Under the pieces are notes generated by a model. That model worked only from the letters and a program-made list of their open reading frames with translations. It did no database searches and had not been told where the DNA came from. Made by a program: the position numbers and the translations under genes. Of a stretch of 64,000 bases of DNA, positions 30,699 through 41,501 are shown in pieces. Positions within the stretch are counted from its first letter, which is position 1. The number at the start of each line of letters is the position of its first letter. The stretch comes from an uncultured Candidatus Altimarinota bacterium (lineage in GTDB: Bacteria > Patescibacteriota > Gracilibacteria > BD1-5 > JAGOOR01), in the NCBI GenBank assembly GCA_937924685.1, contig CALEVN010000025.1:111947-175946 (forward strand), read 5' to 3'.

Positions 30699-31358
30699 TT
30701 ACTCAAAATCAATCTCACCGAGCTGCACATTATAAGATTTCCATTTTGCATTATATTCTTGTTGTTTTTCTTTTGATATACTTGAGAAATTTGGATCACC
30801 TACAGCAGCCGATATAAGCTTCATGATGTTTTGTATCTCGTAACGAAGTCGATTACGTAAGAGTTGAAGATTTTTCTGATGACGCTGAAGACCTCTCGAA
30901 ACAAGCTTACCACTTTCCTCTCCTCTCATAGTCAGATTTCTATGTGTCTTGAGAATTGGCCAGAGAAAACCAATAGTCTGCTCAGCATGTTCTATAAGCG
31001 ATAGAGTTTTATAAAAAGAAATTCGGGAATCTATACCTCATAATGTGTTCTCTGTTTCGGTCAGGGTTTCCCAGTATGCTGTTTTTTCTGCCCCATCAAG
31101 ATGACGAAATTCATCTTTCCCCATAAAACCAAGAGCATCTTCAACAAATTGTGATACTGCTGCTCTATGCTGTTTGACGTGATCATGTCCATCGTTCCAA
31201 GCTGTGAGTACATCTTGTCTCTCTGGTAATCCTGAAGCGACCATCACATCATCGAGCATATATCATACAGCATCTTTGGTTTCTTTGAGCGACTCAGCAC
31301 AAGCCCAGAGTTGGATTATTCCGTGATTTTCATTGAATGTTTCATCACTATCTTCCAT
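30699..31358 (-). CDS. unknown helical protein
   Basis: 219 residues, not recognised. MEDSDETFNENHGIIQLWACAE opens a mostly helical protein with KQHRAAVSQFVEDALGF, a region of charged heptads (QRHQKNLQLLRNRLRYEIQN) that may be a coiled coil, and an acidic C-terminus. Two TGA glycines. No signal or membrane segment. Convergent with the OLD nuclease gene, so not in its operon. It precedes another small protein on the same strand. Confidence 0.65.
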
Positions 31359-31475
31359 AATGGAGATATTTAAGTGATACTTCTATGAATTATATTTACG
31401 CTTATCAACATGCAAGAGTCTTTTTTGAAAACACCACGGTCTTCCCGCACGCATACGTCGGTGGTTGGAATGGTT

Positions 31476-31940
31476 TTATTCTTCTACACCCAGTTCTTCA
31501 GGAGTATGCTCTTTAAATTTCTTTTGTATGGTTTTTTTATCTCAAGTTTCGCAATAATCTATGATACTCAAGAGCATGTCTTCATAACGTTCTATAACGG
31601 AAAGTGCAAGTTGATTATTTTTTAGAAGAGCGATATCTTCGACGAGAGTCCCGAGCATACAGTCATCTTTATGAAATTCCTGATGAAGAACTTCTGTAAG
31701 TATTTCTGCTTCCTCTTGTTCCATTCCTCCTTCTTCTACGAGTCTATCCTGGATATCATCTATCACATCTCCAACTCTTTTTCTGATGAGGATAATTCGA
31801 GCTGAGAGGGCAAACATTTCCTGTGTAGAAAAATCTTTTTCTTCAGTATCGGGCTCGAGGTCAAAAAGTCGCTTACCAACGGCATCAAATTCTTTTTTAC
31901 ATTCCTGCAACTCTCCTATTTGATCGCTATAATCAATCAT
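31476..31940 (-). CDS. unknown acidic helical protein
   Basis: 154 residues, acidic, all-helical by eye: LFDLEPDTEEKDFSTQEM, RIILIRKRVGDVIDDIQDRLVEEGGM and HQEFHKDDCMLGTLVED. Only one TGA (at CETGDKK), after which the tail TIQKKFKEHTPEELGVEE ends in TAA. The region 31395-31475 downstream holds an imperfect inverted repeat (ACCAC...GTGGT) that may end transcription. Function unknown; it sits upstream of the other helical protein in the same direction. Confidence 0.65.
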
Positions 31941-32042
31941 ATAATTTTTAATTATTTTAAATAATAATAACTCTAAATTATATTTGTCAATTTTATATGC
32001 AAAATACTGAACTAATGTGCTTAATTATGGGTATTTTTTACC

Positions 32043-32075
32043 AAAAAATCCCCTCTGTGAGGGGATTTAAAAAAG
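32043..32075 (-). terminator. terminator after the membrane protein at 32084
   Basis: AAATCCCCTC-TGT-GAGGGGATTT with T-runs on the minus strand immediately after the stop. Confidence 0.85.
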
Positions 32076-32083
32076 AAGAAAAA

Positions 32084-32659
32084 TTACCGACCAATCAACT
32101 TCATCAGTGCGGGCATTTTCTGTGCATCACCGCTGAAGAAGAGCTTATTGTCTTTCTGATCCACCGTGAGTCCGAGGCCTTTTACCTGTGTGAGGAGAGT
32201 ACTTGCTTTCGTCGCATCAGTGGTGGAGACAAATCCATCGAGCTTACCATCCTTGGTATTCACAGAATACTGATAGTCACCCTGTGAGGCGATAGAGGTT
32301 GTGATTGCTTTTGGATCTATCGGAGCATCCCACGCATCACGCATCATCTGTTCATGTCTGACACGCATACCATCCATTTGACGTTGAATATTCTGGAAGT
32401 CTCTATCTATATCGCCCATCCAATTATCATTCATGTGGATATACATCGGACGAGGCATAAATCTATGCATTCGATAGAAGTCTCGGCATTCATAGTGTGC
32501 CACAGTAGCGATGAGGACGACGAGGAGCGCAAGTGATGTCCATCCATAGAAGCCGATTTTTTTGTGCACATGTTCAAATCCCTGCTTGATACGCTGAGAG
32601 ATTTTTTTCACAGGAGAAGCCTTGTGTCCCTGTTCTGGTGTAGGTGTAGTATCTGACAT
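32084..32659 (-). CDS. single-pass membrane protein of unknown function
   Basis: 191 residues. A cytoplasmic basic N-terminus (PVKKISQRIKQGFEHVHKK), one membrane segment (about 38-58: FYGWTSLALLVVLIATVAHY), then an outer part with a Met/Arg-rich stretch (RMHRFMPRPMYIHMNDNWMG) and a C-terminal small mixed domain (SVNTKDGKLDGFVSTTD, LTVDQKDNKLFFSGDA). No TGA codons in frame. It has its own terminator. Not recognised. Confidence 0.7.
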   Translation of the reverse strand: MSDTTPTPEQGHKASPVKKISQRIKQGFEHVHKKIGFYGWTSLALLVVLIATVAHYECRDFYRMHRFMPRPMYIHMNDNWMGDIDRDFQNIQRQMDGMRVRHEQMMRDAWDAPIDPKAITTSIASQGDYQYSVNTKDGKLDGFVSTTDATKASTLLTQVKGLGLTVDQKDNKLFFSGDAQKMPALMKLIGR

Positions 32660-32778
32660 AGAGAAGAGTATAAAAATAGTAAACAGAAAAGACCCTTTAT
32701 GAGTCTCCTGGTTGTATTACGCAGAATGGGGAAAAATATTTCATTTTCCATCTTGACGTCGGATGATTTTTTTGAGGA

Positions 32779-33951
32779 TTATTTTTTCTTACGCTTTTCT
32801 ATGATACGAAAGAGCCTCAGGACTTCTCGCAATTCATGGTATTTCCCGGTGAGATCGTGGTCGAGGTCATAGAGTACCCGGACGACATTCCCTACCATCT
32901 GCGGTGTTTGAGCTATGCGACTTATGAATTCTATGAGTCGCTGCTCATGGAAACCATGTTTCTCGGAAAAATACTCTGAAGCTTCTAACAAAAGAGAATC
33001 CTTACCCTCGTGAGAGAGCTGAGCATAATTCTCAAATGCATCTTGGAAAAAACCAACTGTACCTCACTTTTTTACGATTTTCTCGAGAGCATGGGATTGA
33101 GATTTTTTAAAATCAGCGCTGCTTTCAAAGACTCGAAAATGCGTATCCATGATTTTATGTCGACTTACTCTCTGAGCAGGAGTTGTATGTATGTGGAGAC
33201 TAGAAGTATTGATAAATGATCCTATCTTGCGATCACCTTTTGTATCTCGGAACCGCAGAATTCTTGCGGTCGATTTTTTTTGCTGAGGACCGATGTCAAA
33301 TGAAAAAACATCAGCCTCAGACATCATCTCAAAAAACCTCTCTCGTATCCAGAGCTTATATCGGCGTCGAGCTTGGAGAGTATAGGTCTCATAGTCATGT
33401 GGCGCAAGACCTATTTTTTCGAGAACTTCATCACTGAGCTTATCTGGATCGAGAGGCAGAGCGCGAATAATCGCCATCGTATCTTCATCGGTGAGATAGA
33501 TCGATTCGTGTGGTATGACAGCCTGGGTCGTATCCGGGCAGAAAGACCGGATAAGATAGGAAAGAAGAGTGACCTTTTGTCGGTATTTCTGAGCATTAAT
33601 TCTATGCTCAAGATGGGGTCGTGCTCTTTTGATTCCACCGAAAGAACCTACAACGTTCTTGAATTTTCGTTCTACGTGCAGTATCGTTCGCTGAATTAAA
33701 TCATTTGTGATGCTTGGTTTATCAAGAAGTCGCGTTGTCTTTCACCCGTGGAGCCAGTGTTCATTATTGGGGATATCATCTCTGTTATTTCGAGAAAACA
33801 CATACGGCAAATCTCCATATCATTTTTGCGGGCCAAGCGCAGCCTCTATTTTCTGTATTGTGGCAAGAATTGTTTCATCGGTATCAGAGACATCCTGTGC
33901 GTCGAGAAGTGCATCGAGGGGTGATGGTGATAGTTCTTCTGCTTTTTCCAT
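32779..33951 (-). CDS. unknown protein, 390 residues
   Basis: No recognised family. Assembled across three TGA glycines (QKGYGDLPY, HGGKTTRLL, KKGTVGFFQ). It is mostly helical and basic, with EYETYTLQARRRYKLWIRERF-like stretches, a beta-rich patch near 220 (STARILRFRDTKGDRKIG) and a C-terminal KYHELREVLRLFRIIEKRKKK. No TAA or TAG interrupts 390 codons, so it is real. No signal peptide. It begins 42 nt downstream of the ligA stop and is probably translated from the same transcript. Confidence 0.7.
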
Positions 33952-33992
33952 TTTATATATGAAGAATATATAAAATATATAATTATCAATCC

Positions 33993-36068
33993 CTACCCTG
34001 CTATCATCGCCTGAAGTTCCTTCAATCCAATAATACTCACTCACAGTGTTTGCGCTTTTTCACGTTTGCTTCCAGCATTTTCTCCAGCGATGAGGTAGTC
34101 GAGATTCCCTGAAACAGCCGTACGCACTTCCCCACCGTTTGCTTCGACCATGGCATGGATATCATCACGTGAGAGAGTAAATGTTCCTGTCACACAAAAC
34201 GTCTTTCCCACAAGTACGCCAGAAGATTTTTCAGTGACCCGAGGAAATACTATCGTCACACGAGCGAGGAGTCGTTCGAGAAGATGCTTGTGTGTCTCAA
34301 GGTACGTACGAATCGTCCCTGCAGTCCCCGGTCAGATATCCTTCACTGCTTCGAGCGTTTCAATGCTGAGATGAAAGTGTAGTATATCATCGATTGTCTG
34401 AAAGAGTGGTGCAAGGAGCTTGGCTGTACGCTTCCCTACTCATGGGATTCCGAGTGCGCCGATAAATCGGTCGATAGGCAGTGTCCGTTTTGCTTCGATG
34501 GCTGTCATGAGGTTGTCGACGGATTTTTCCTTGTATCACTCAATCTGAAGAAGTTCATCTCGATGGTCACGGAGGTCATAGATAGATGCCATATCTGTAA
34601 CCCATCAGAGTTCAAGGAAGAGCTCGATTTGTTTTGGACCAAATCCATCGATATCCACTCCGTGTTTGCTCACGAACCATTCGAGCGCTTGCATCTCACG
34701 AGCAGGACAAGCAGGATTGCTACACAGGAGAGCGATTTTTTCTCACTCTTTATGTGTCGGTGATTCACAGATGGGACATTGTGTCGGAGGGGTGATGATT
34801 TCTTCTTTGCCTGTTCGCGCTTCGATGATAGGCGCAATAATTTCTGGGATAACTTCACCAGCACGATGAATAAATACTTGGTCTCAAATTCGGAGGTCTT
34901 TCTTGGCGACTTCATCATAATTATGGAGTGTCGCATGCTGAACCGTGACGCCCATGATGTTCACTGGTTCGACATGTGCGACGGGTGTGATGGTACCAGT
35001 ACGACCGACAGAATGCTCTATCTCGATGATACGCGTACGAGCATACTCTGCAGGAAATTTGAACGATATAGCATAGCGTGGATGGTGTGATGTCATACCA
35101 AGTACTGGCCAGAGATGCAGATCATTTATCTTGATCACGAGTCCATCGATATCAAATGGACAGGTGGGTTTTTTACCCATCTCATGAATCATGGTGACGA
35201 TCGATTCGATACCTATTTTTTTCTCAAAAAAGAGTTCGCCTTTTTGCCACTGTTTTGATGTCTGAAATCCCCACAATCCGAGTTTTTCTATGAGAGCAGA
35301 GTATGTCGCCTCTTCCGTCATGCTCGTTTTATGGAGCTCTTCGAGATCAGGACATGAATAAGCGAAGAAGAGGAGGTCTCGCTCCCGAGTGACTGTCGGA
35401 TCGAGTTGACGAAGACTCCCGCTCGCCGCATTTCTGGGATTCGCAAAGAGTTTTTCTCATAACTCTAATCTCCTATGATTCAGTTCATCAAACGAAGCCC
35501 GTGACATCACCACTTCTCCTCGTACTTCGATTGTTTCGGTATAGGGTATCGTCTGCGGTATATTTCTGATCTCTCGGACATTGAGTGTGATATCCTCTCC
35601 TATCTGCCCATCACCACGAGTGAGTGCACGGACGAGTTTCCCTCCTTCATAGACGAGAGCAATACCGAGACCATCAAACTTGTATTCAACGACATATTCG
35701 AGCGTATCGTAGCTCGTTTCTTTATCGAGGATACGCCGTATACGAATCTCGAATTCTCTCAAATCTTTTGCATCATAGGTATTATCGAGAGACATCATCT
35801 GATGAAGATGTGGCGCTTTGGTAAAATGATTATCTTCATCGAGACGAGCGACTTCATGAGTAGGGCTTGTCTCATCGTGCATGCCAAATTTTTCTTCTCC
35901 TGCGACCAGGAGAGCGTAGAGCGTATCAAACTCCCCATCTGTGATAACAGGTTTGTCGTTATAATACTGGGCACGATGATACTGTATCACTTCTCGGAGT
36001 GTCGGTATATCTTCACGGGTAATCTCATCGAGTGTACGATGGAGAAAAGAGTGAGTTTCTGCGAGCAT
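33993..36068 (-). CDS. ligA: NAD-dependent DNA ligase
   Basis: 691 residues, typical length. The adenylation-domain lysine is K130 in VEYKFDGLG. Then VRGEVVMSRASFDELN, NPRNAASGSLRQLDP, the OB fold, a four-cysteine zinc finger (CPIC...CSNPAC), helix-hairpin-helix repeats (ALGIPGVGKRTAKLL) and a BRCT domain (GKTFCVTGTFTLSRDDI). TGA glycines occur at six or more places, including LGEKLFANPRN and RIGDQVFIHRAGEVIP, where the family has glycine. It ends in TAG at 33993. It seals nicks in replication and repair. The following unknown gene is close behind. Confidence 0.97.
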
Positions 36069-36171
36069 AATCGAAAAAAGTATACAATCCTCTTCCTAAA
36101 GTAAAGTAAAATCCGTAGACAGAAAAGGTTTTTCGCTTAGCATAAGAGCGTCTCTTTTTTATTCTTCTTTT

Positions 36172-36816
36172 ATGAAAAAAACCTCCATAGCCATCCTCAT
36201 GCTCTCTGTGCTCCTCGCTAGCTGTACCATGCCGACTATGCCATGGACAAAAAATGCTACCACTGATACAGAAACAGAAGTAGCAACTGATGATACTACA
36301 ACTGATACAGATGGAAATGCTTCTGGAGAAGTCACTACACCAAAAGATACCACTAAAACAGAAGTACCCGTAAAAGCAACCGATACAACTCCGAGCGATA
36401 CACCAAAATGAATCGCAGAAGGTGGTGTCTATCTCCCCTATACATCGACTGCAGTAGCACAAGCGAAAGGCAATGTCGTTCTTTTTTTCCATGCCAACTG
36501 GTGTCCCACCTGTGTCGCTATAGAAAAAGATATCAAGGCTCACCTCAAGGATATTCCAAAGGATCTCACCATCCTCCGTGTCAACTACGACGATGCAACA
36601 GATCTCAAAGAACTCTATAGCGTCACTGGTCAATATACATTTGTACAGGTCGATAATAGTGGCAAGCTCATTAAAAAGTGGCGTGGTGGATCAACACTCA
36701 AAGACGTCCTCGCTCAAATCAATGGCAATACTCCTCAAGATATACCAGAAACAACTGCTCCAAAATCGACAAATGCTCCAGTATCTGGTTCAAAAAATGC
36801 GACCGATCCATTTTAG
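36172..36816 (+). CDS. thioredoxin-like lipoprotein
   Basis: 214 residues. The lipoprotein signal is MKKTSIAILMLSVLLASC (lipobox Cys18). A Thr/Asp-rich linker (about 30-80) is followed by a thioredoxin-like fold with NVVLFFHANWCPTCVAIEKDI (active-site CPTC), LRVNYDDATDLKELYSVTGQYTFVQV and KLIKKWRGG. The residue before the cis-proline position is Tyr-Thr rather than Val-Pro, which is unusual. Probably a membrane-anchored thiol oxidoreductase outside the cell. One TGA glycine at the start of the domain. It has a strong terminator. Confidence 0.85.
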
Positions 36817-36829
36817 TAAAAAATACCTC

Positions 36830-36858
36830 TAAAAAATCCCCGTACGGGGATTTTTTAT
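36830..36858 (+). terminator. terminator after the thioredoxin-like gene
   Basis: AAAATCCCC-GTAC-GGGGATTTTTT; it can also end the convergent methyltransferase gene. Confidence 0.9.
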
Positions 36859-37544
36859 TGCAGTCTCCAGGTGACGATAGTATTACGCTCATGAAATTCG
36901 CACTCTATGCTCAGACTCACATCAGAAGCAAGCCTCTGATATTCTGATTCAGAAAAAGCATGATAAAATCGCTTATGTTCGCCTATTTTTATGAGAAAAT
37001 CCGCACTTCCATCCGAGTAGTCCTGACTTCGAGAGGTACTATATTTTTTCTGAGTCTCATGGAGGAGATTCCAATTCGTCATATATATAGCACCCCCTGT
37101 CTGAAGGAGATTTTTTATCTGTTTCAGGACACTTACTCGCTCTTCATAGGATTCGAGATGATGAAAACTCGCAATCAAAAAACAAGCATCAAACAATTCT
37201 TTTCAGTCCAATAATGATTGTATCTGTTTCATATCTCCATGTATCCATCGTGGTGAAAAAAAATGCTTCTGAAGATCATCGTCCATTTGAGCCTGAGAGA
37301 GGAGCACTTTCGAACTATCGAGGCCAGTATATGAAAGGTTGTGTTGCTCAAAAAGATCACGCATATCACTCCCTATGATATGCTGAAGAAGTCTTCCGTT
37401 GCCACAACCTATATCTGCTATATTCCATAATTCTTGTTGTGAAAAACGTGCCACGAAACTCTCAAGAAGAAGAGTGATTTCTTCCCAGTGCATATTTTTA
37501 CGACTCTTTCAAAAAGTCTCTCAAAAGTCATCGTACTGAACCAT
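36855..37544 (-). CDS. SAM-dependent methyltransferase, Trm9-like
   Basis: 229 residues. MVQYDDFGETFGKSRKNMHWEEI resembles the N-terminus of Trm9/ALKBH8-type tRNA wobble-uridine methyltransferases (YD-x-IA-x-x-FS-x-TR-x-x-PW). Then ADIGCGNGRLL (SAM motif I), YTGLDSS, WIHGDMKQI, FHHLESYEERVSVLKQI and YHAFSESEYQRLA follow. Three TGA glycines. The ATG at 37544 restores the conserved leader missed by a start at 37493. The target could be tRNA, but small-molecule methyltransferases share this fold. It begins 1 nt after the NYN gene stop. Confidence 0.75.
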
Positions 37545-37545
37545 G

Positions 37546-38217
37546 TTATTGTTTAGGATGTTGAGGGTTTTGTGGATTTTGTTGAGGCTTTTGATTCTGA
37601 TTTCTCTGTTCGTTCTGAGCCTTCTGTTGTTTTTGTCATTTCTTCTGATTTCTCTGAGATCCGACAGATTTGCGTGACTGAAAGAGGAGCTCGTCTGGAT
37701 AATCCTCTATATCAATAAATTCATCGGCTATTTCTCGGAGTTCCTTATTTGTCGTACGGCCAAATGCCATGACTTCGACGAGACACCCCTGAGACTGTTG
37801 GAGATAATTCACCACAGGACAATAATCACCATCCCCAGAAACGAGAACGATAGAGTCGACTTTATTTCCGAGACGAACAGCATCCATCGCTATACCGACA
37901 TCCCAGTCGGCTTTTTTTGATCCATCCACAAATGTTTGTATTGGTTTGAGCTTAATCTCAAAACCACTCTCATGAATAGCTTCTATGAAAACTTTATTTG
38001 TCTCTTCTGCCGTATCGACCGCATATGCGATAGCTCTCGTCAATTTTCTTCCTTGGAGGATGAGATTGAGAATATTTTTAAAATTCACGCGAGAATGGTA
38101 GAGATTCTTCGCAGAGTAATAGAGATTTTGCACATCGACGAGGACGGCAACACGTTGTTCAGGATTTCGTATAATCATGGATTCTATTGTATTTATATTT
38201 CCTAATTGAGAAGTCAT
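37546..38217 (-). CDS. NYN domain (LabA/DUF88) protein
   Basis: 223 residues. A PIN-like NYN ribonuclease domain has RVAVLVDVQNLYYSAK (first Asp), KADWDVGIAMDAVRLG and VLVSGDGDYCPVVNYLQ (the acidic cluster), plus VEVMAFGRTTNKELREIADEFIDIED. The C-terminal 35 residues are Gln/Asn/Pro-rich (QKQQKAQNEQRNQNQK) and probably disordered. One TGA glycine. Such domains are predicted metal-dependent RNases. It overlaps no other gene but is 1 nt from the methyltransferase, suggesting an RNA-modification operon. Confidence 0.85.
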
Positions 38218-38254
38218 ATAATTGACATATATATAGATATATTACAATAAAATT

Positions 38255-39340
38255 ATGCATGAGCCCAAAAATAGAAAAGAAATTTTGGAAAGATTCACTT
38301 CAAGAAATAAAGTAAAGGGGAATTTTTTTTGTATAGCTGAAAAAGTATCTCAAATTATTCCTGGGGTAAATATTGCTTTGAAATGATGAAGGCAACGTGG
38401 CATATTGGTAAATATTACATGACACGGGGAGGATCAAATTGGTTGATGTATACAAATTGCTGGCAAACTCACAAAAAGTCAGATGAATTTTGTAGGCCTC
38501 CAGTATGCAAAAAGTATTTGATGAGAACAAATACAAATAGGATGAATCCAGTGAGCATGATGTGTTAATGGTTCCATAGGTCAAGGGCAAATCATAGGTG
38601 CGCAGTGGGCACAAAAGGTAATCATTCAGGGGCACATACTATGACTACAGAGGGCTTCGGAAGCGTCTGAATCACAAATACAATTTTTAGGATTACAAAG
38701 AGCTCAATCAGTTTGAAAATGCCAAGGGCAAATATTTGGAGGAGTACAATCTGCAAAAGAAGTACGGGGTGATCAAGTTCAAATGGTCGGCATCCAAACA
38801 ACAAAAGATGTTGACTGAAAACAAGCACAATTATGTGGTCTACAGTGAGTAAATACGATAACAAAGAACCAAATCCAATTAATGGGTATACAAGCTATTC
38901 ATACTGATTGAACTGACCAGTGACAAATTTTGGGATTTCAGTCTGGAAAAAACATTACCGAACAACATCAAGCATTCTGAATACAATTGTCTGATATCGT
39001 GAAAAACCAAGGACAATTATGAGGTATACAATGTGCAGTAAATGTAACACGCGATCAATTTCAAGCGATAGGAATACAGTGCGCCGGGGAAGTAGAATTC
39101 GATCAAGGACAATTATTGGGTTTACAAGGAGCTGAGAATGCTGGTAATCAAAATCAATTTATATGAATACAGATGTGAACCATAAAAAGAATTCAGAGAC
39201 AATTATTAGGGATTCAATTATGAATAATATGAAGAATACAGGAGCAGTGATTTGGGATACAACTTATGGGCAATATTGTCACTCAGATTTCACGCGGAAT
39301 AAGCCTGAGTATAAAAAATGTAAAATTTCTACGACGCTAA
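38255..39340 (+). CDS. tandem-repeat solenoid protein rich in GxQ motifs (22 TGA-Gly codons)
   Basis: 361 residues with no TAA or TAG in frame but 22 TGA codons, so standard gene finding misses it. From about residue 55 it is a run of roughly 15-16-residue repeats of the form GIQxAxxVxxxQxQxx, e.g. GIQCAVNVTRDQFQAI, GIQCAGEVEFDQGQLL and GLQGAENAGNQNQFI. About 17 units. Regular Gly-hydrophobic-Gln and Gln-x-Gln steps suggest a right-handed beta-solenoid. No signal peptide is visible; the N-terminal 35 residues are basic and hydrophilic (MHEPKNRKEILERF), followed by the repeats. The final 25 residues break the pattern. Function unknown. The stop overlaps that of rnhB. Confidence 0.8.
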
Positions 39341-39987
39341 GAAAAAAGGAGTATTGGAGAATAAGTTTTTCTGTGTATTGCTGAAATTCCTAGCTCTTTT
39401 AAGGCTATCTGGTGTATCTCAGTTCCATATCCCTTATGCCTCTTAAATCCATATCATGGAAAAATATTTTCATATTGTATCATGATATGATCACGGGTGA
39501 CTTTTGCGAGGATAGATGCGGCCATGATCTGCTTCACTTTTGAATCTCCTCGAACGATATAGTTCGGTTCTGGTAAATCAGTAATATCAAAACGGTAATT
39601 ATCTCTCCCGTCGATAAGCAAGTGCTCTCAATTATTTTTCACAGCAAGCAATGCCTCTTCCATGGCTCGCCTATTTGCCTCTCGAATTCCAACAGTATCG
39701 ATAATAGTGTTGTCTATAATACCAATTCCGTAAGAAAGTTTATCTTCTTGAGCGAGTCTCAGAATCTCCTGATATGTCTCTTCTCGATTTTTCTCTGTCA
39801 TTTTTTTAGAATCTTGGAGTATTCATACGATAGGATTTTTGCCTGACCAAACAACACACGCAGCGACGACTGGACCAGCCCACGATCACCTCCCTGCCTC
39901 ATCGACACCGATGATACTTTCTCATTTTTTTATGTTTTTGAGAGAAAAAGGTGGTTTTTTTGTGCTTTTGTATTGATTTTTTGACAT
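39337..39987 (-). CDS. rnhB: ribonuclease HII
   Basis: 216 residues. Removes RNA from RNA-DNA hybrids, including single ribonucleotides. Signature IIGVDEAGRGSWAGPVVAA with catalytic Asp29-Glu30; G34 of AGRG is a TGA. Then HLLIDGRDNY, RGDSKVKQIMAASILAKVTRD (with the third and fourth acidic positions) and GYGFKRHKGYGTEIH. Five TGA glycines. The stop TAG (39337-39339) overlaps the TAA of the convergent solenoid gene by two bases. Confidence 0.95.
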
Positions 39988-40007
39988 GTTAGCAGAGAAT
40001 ACTTATC

Positions 40008-41495
40008 GTGACACAAAATGCCAATTATTTCGCTGATTATGATGCCTATGTACTCAAGTACAGGGATTATGAAAAGCGCGATCCAGATGATATCTTCTCA
40101 GAACTTTTGCAAGAATGTGACTATATCTCTGGTGAATGAAAAGACCTGATCCGACAGTCCTATACGATAGCAAAACGTGGGCACATTAATCAACTCAGAA
40201 AGTCTGGAGCCCCCTACATCACCCATCCTCTCACGGTGGCATGTATGATGCTCCCCTATCGTCCTGATCCTATGTTACTCTCGGCGACACTCCTCCACGA
40301 TGTCCTCGAAGATACAGATGAAACATATGAAAGTATATTTGATATACATCCTGATATAGCCAATATCGTCGAAGGTGCTACAAAGATTCGATCTGCCTCC
40401 CGTGATGACCCTTCTGGTTTTTCAAAAGAACAAGCTCGCTTCGAAACTATCAGAAAGATTCTTATCGCTTCTCAAAAGGATATCAGAATACTATTTCTGA
40501 AGATATTTGATCGATCGCATAACATGATCACCATCGATGCAATGGGGCCAGAATGAAAGCAAAGAATGGCCGAAGAAACAGCACATATATATATACCACT
40601 CGCAAAAAGGTCTGGCCTCAGAGAAATGTATCATTTTCTTCACGGTCTCACCGCTGAAGTGCTCGAACCAGAAAAATGGGAAACAACCAGAACATTTGTC
40701 ACCAATAGGCACGAATCCATGGTCGAGAATTCAAAGAAAACACACGCATATCTCAAGAAACAAAATTGGTCACGAAATATCCTCCATTATGATACGGATT
40801 TTGTCTCTCCTTTTTCTATTGAACTCACAAAGACATATCTCGAAGAATCTTGGTATGCTATACAGATAGTCGTACGAGATCCGAGTGATTGCTACGCTAT
40901 ACTCCATGACATAGGAGCAAGGCAGGATGAAAATTTTCTCCAAGTAGGTCGAGTCAGTGATCTCATCAATCATCCTCGTTTATCTGGCTATACCGGTCTT
41001 CATACGGAAGCAGTTTTTGAGGGGAAGCAACGTCTCAAACTGCGCATCATAGACGAAAAAACCTATGAAAAAGTTTTGCGTTATGAGACTTTTGAAGAAC
41101 TCTGAACAACATACGGCCCTGTTCTTTTCCGTGATTTTGATCTCATCAATGAAGCCACATCTTCGGATTCTTGAGACTTCATGAAAAGTGTCACAGAGCA
41201 TATTCTCGCACGAAAAATACCGATCCATTCACCAAAAAAACCTCTCTTCTACATGCCAATCAAGTCTACCGTGCTTGATGCTGCTATCTACCTCGACCCG
41301 CTCCACTTTTCGCAGATAGATGAGATTCATAAAAATCATGAAAAGGTACCATTCTATACCCTTCTCGAAAACAATGATATTATCACCTATACACTTAAAG
41401 AAAAACCATCAATACTCCATAAATGGCTCGAATTTACTCATTCCGGGGTGTCTCGTTGGAGAATAGCGGAGTATTTTAAGCACCATAAAAAATAA
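40008..41495 (+). CDS. rel: RelA/SpoT-family (p)ppGpp synthetase/hydrolase
   Basis: 495 residues, shorter than the ~700 of long RSH proteins. An HD hydrolase domain (THPLTVACMML, LLHDVLEDTDE, then FDRSHNMITID; the usual ADRLHNM is altered to FDRSHNM) leads into a synthetase domain (IPLAKRSGLREMYH, YAIQIVVRDPSDCYAILHDIG, SGYTGLHTEAVF) and a TGS-like tail (YMPIKSTVLDAAIYL). It should control the stringent response. The ACT domain is absent. The GTG at 40008 is the only start giving the in-frame N-terminus. Four TGA glycines. Divergent from rnhB by 20 nt. Confidence 0.88.
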
Positions 41496-41501
41496 GAGCG
41501 C

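Noticed and set aside
28890..31358. A Gabija (GajA-GajB) defence pair
   Set aside because: The nuclease fits GajA in type, but no UvrD-like helicase is adjacent; the following genes are convergent and small.
36025..36633. A 202-residue minus-strand frame over the thioredoxin-like lipoprotein gene
   Set aside because: Low-complexity Ser/Cys/Phe-rich translation; the plus-strand gene has a lipobox, CPTC and a terminator.
38400..39300. Degenerate transposon or decayed non-coding region
   Set aside because: Reading TGA as glycine gives one open frame with a regular protein repeat.
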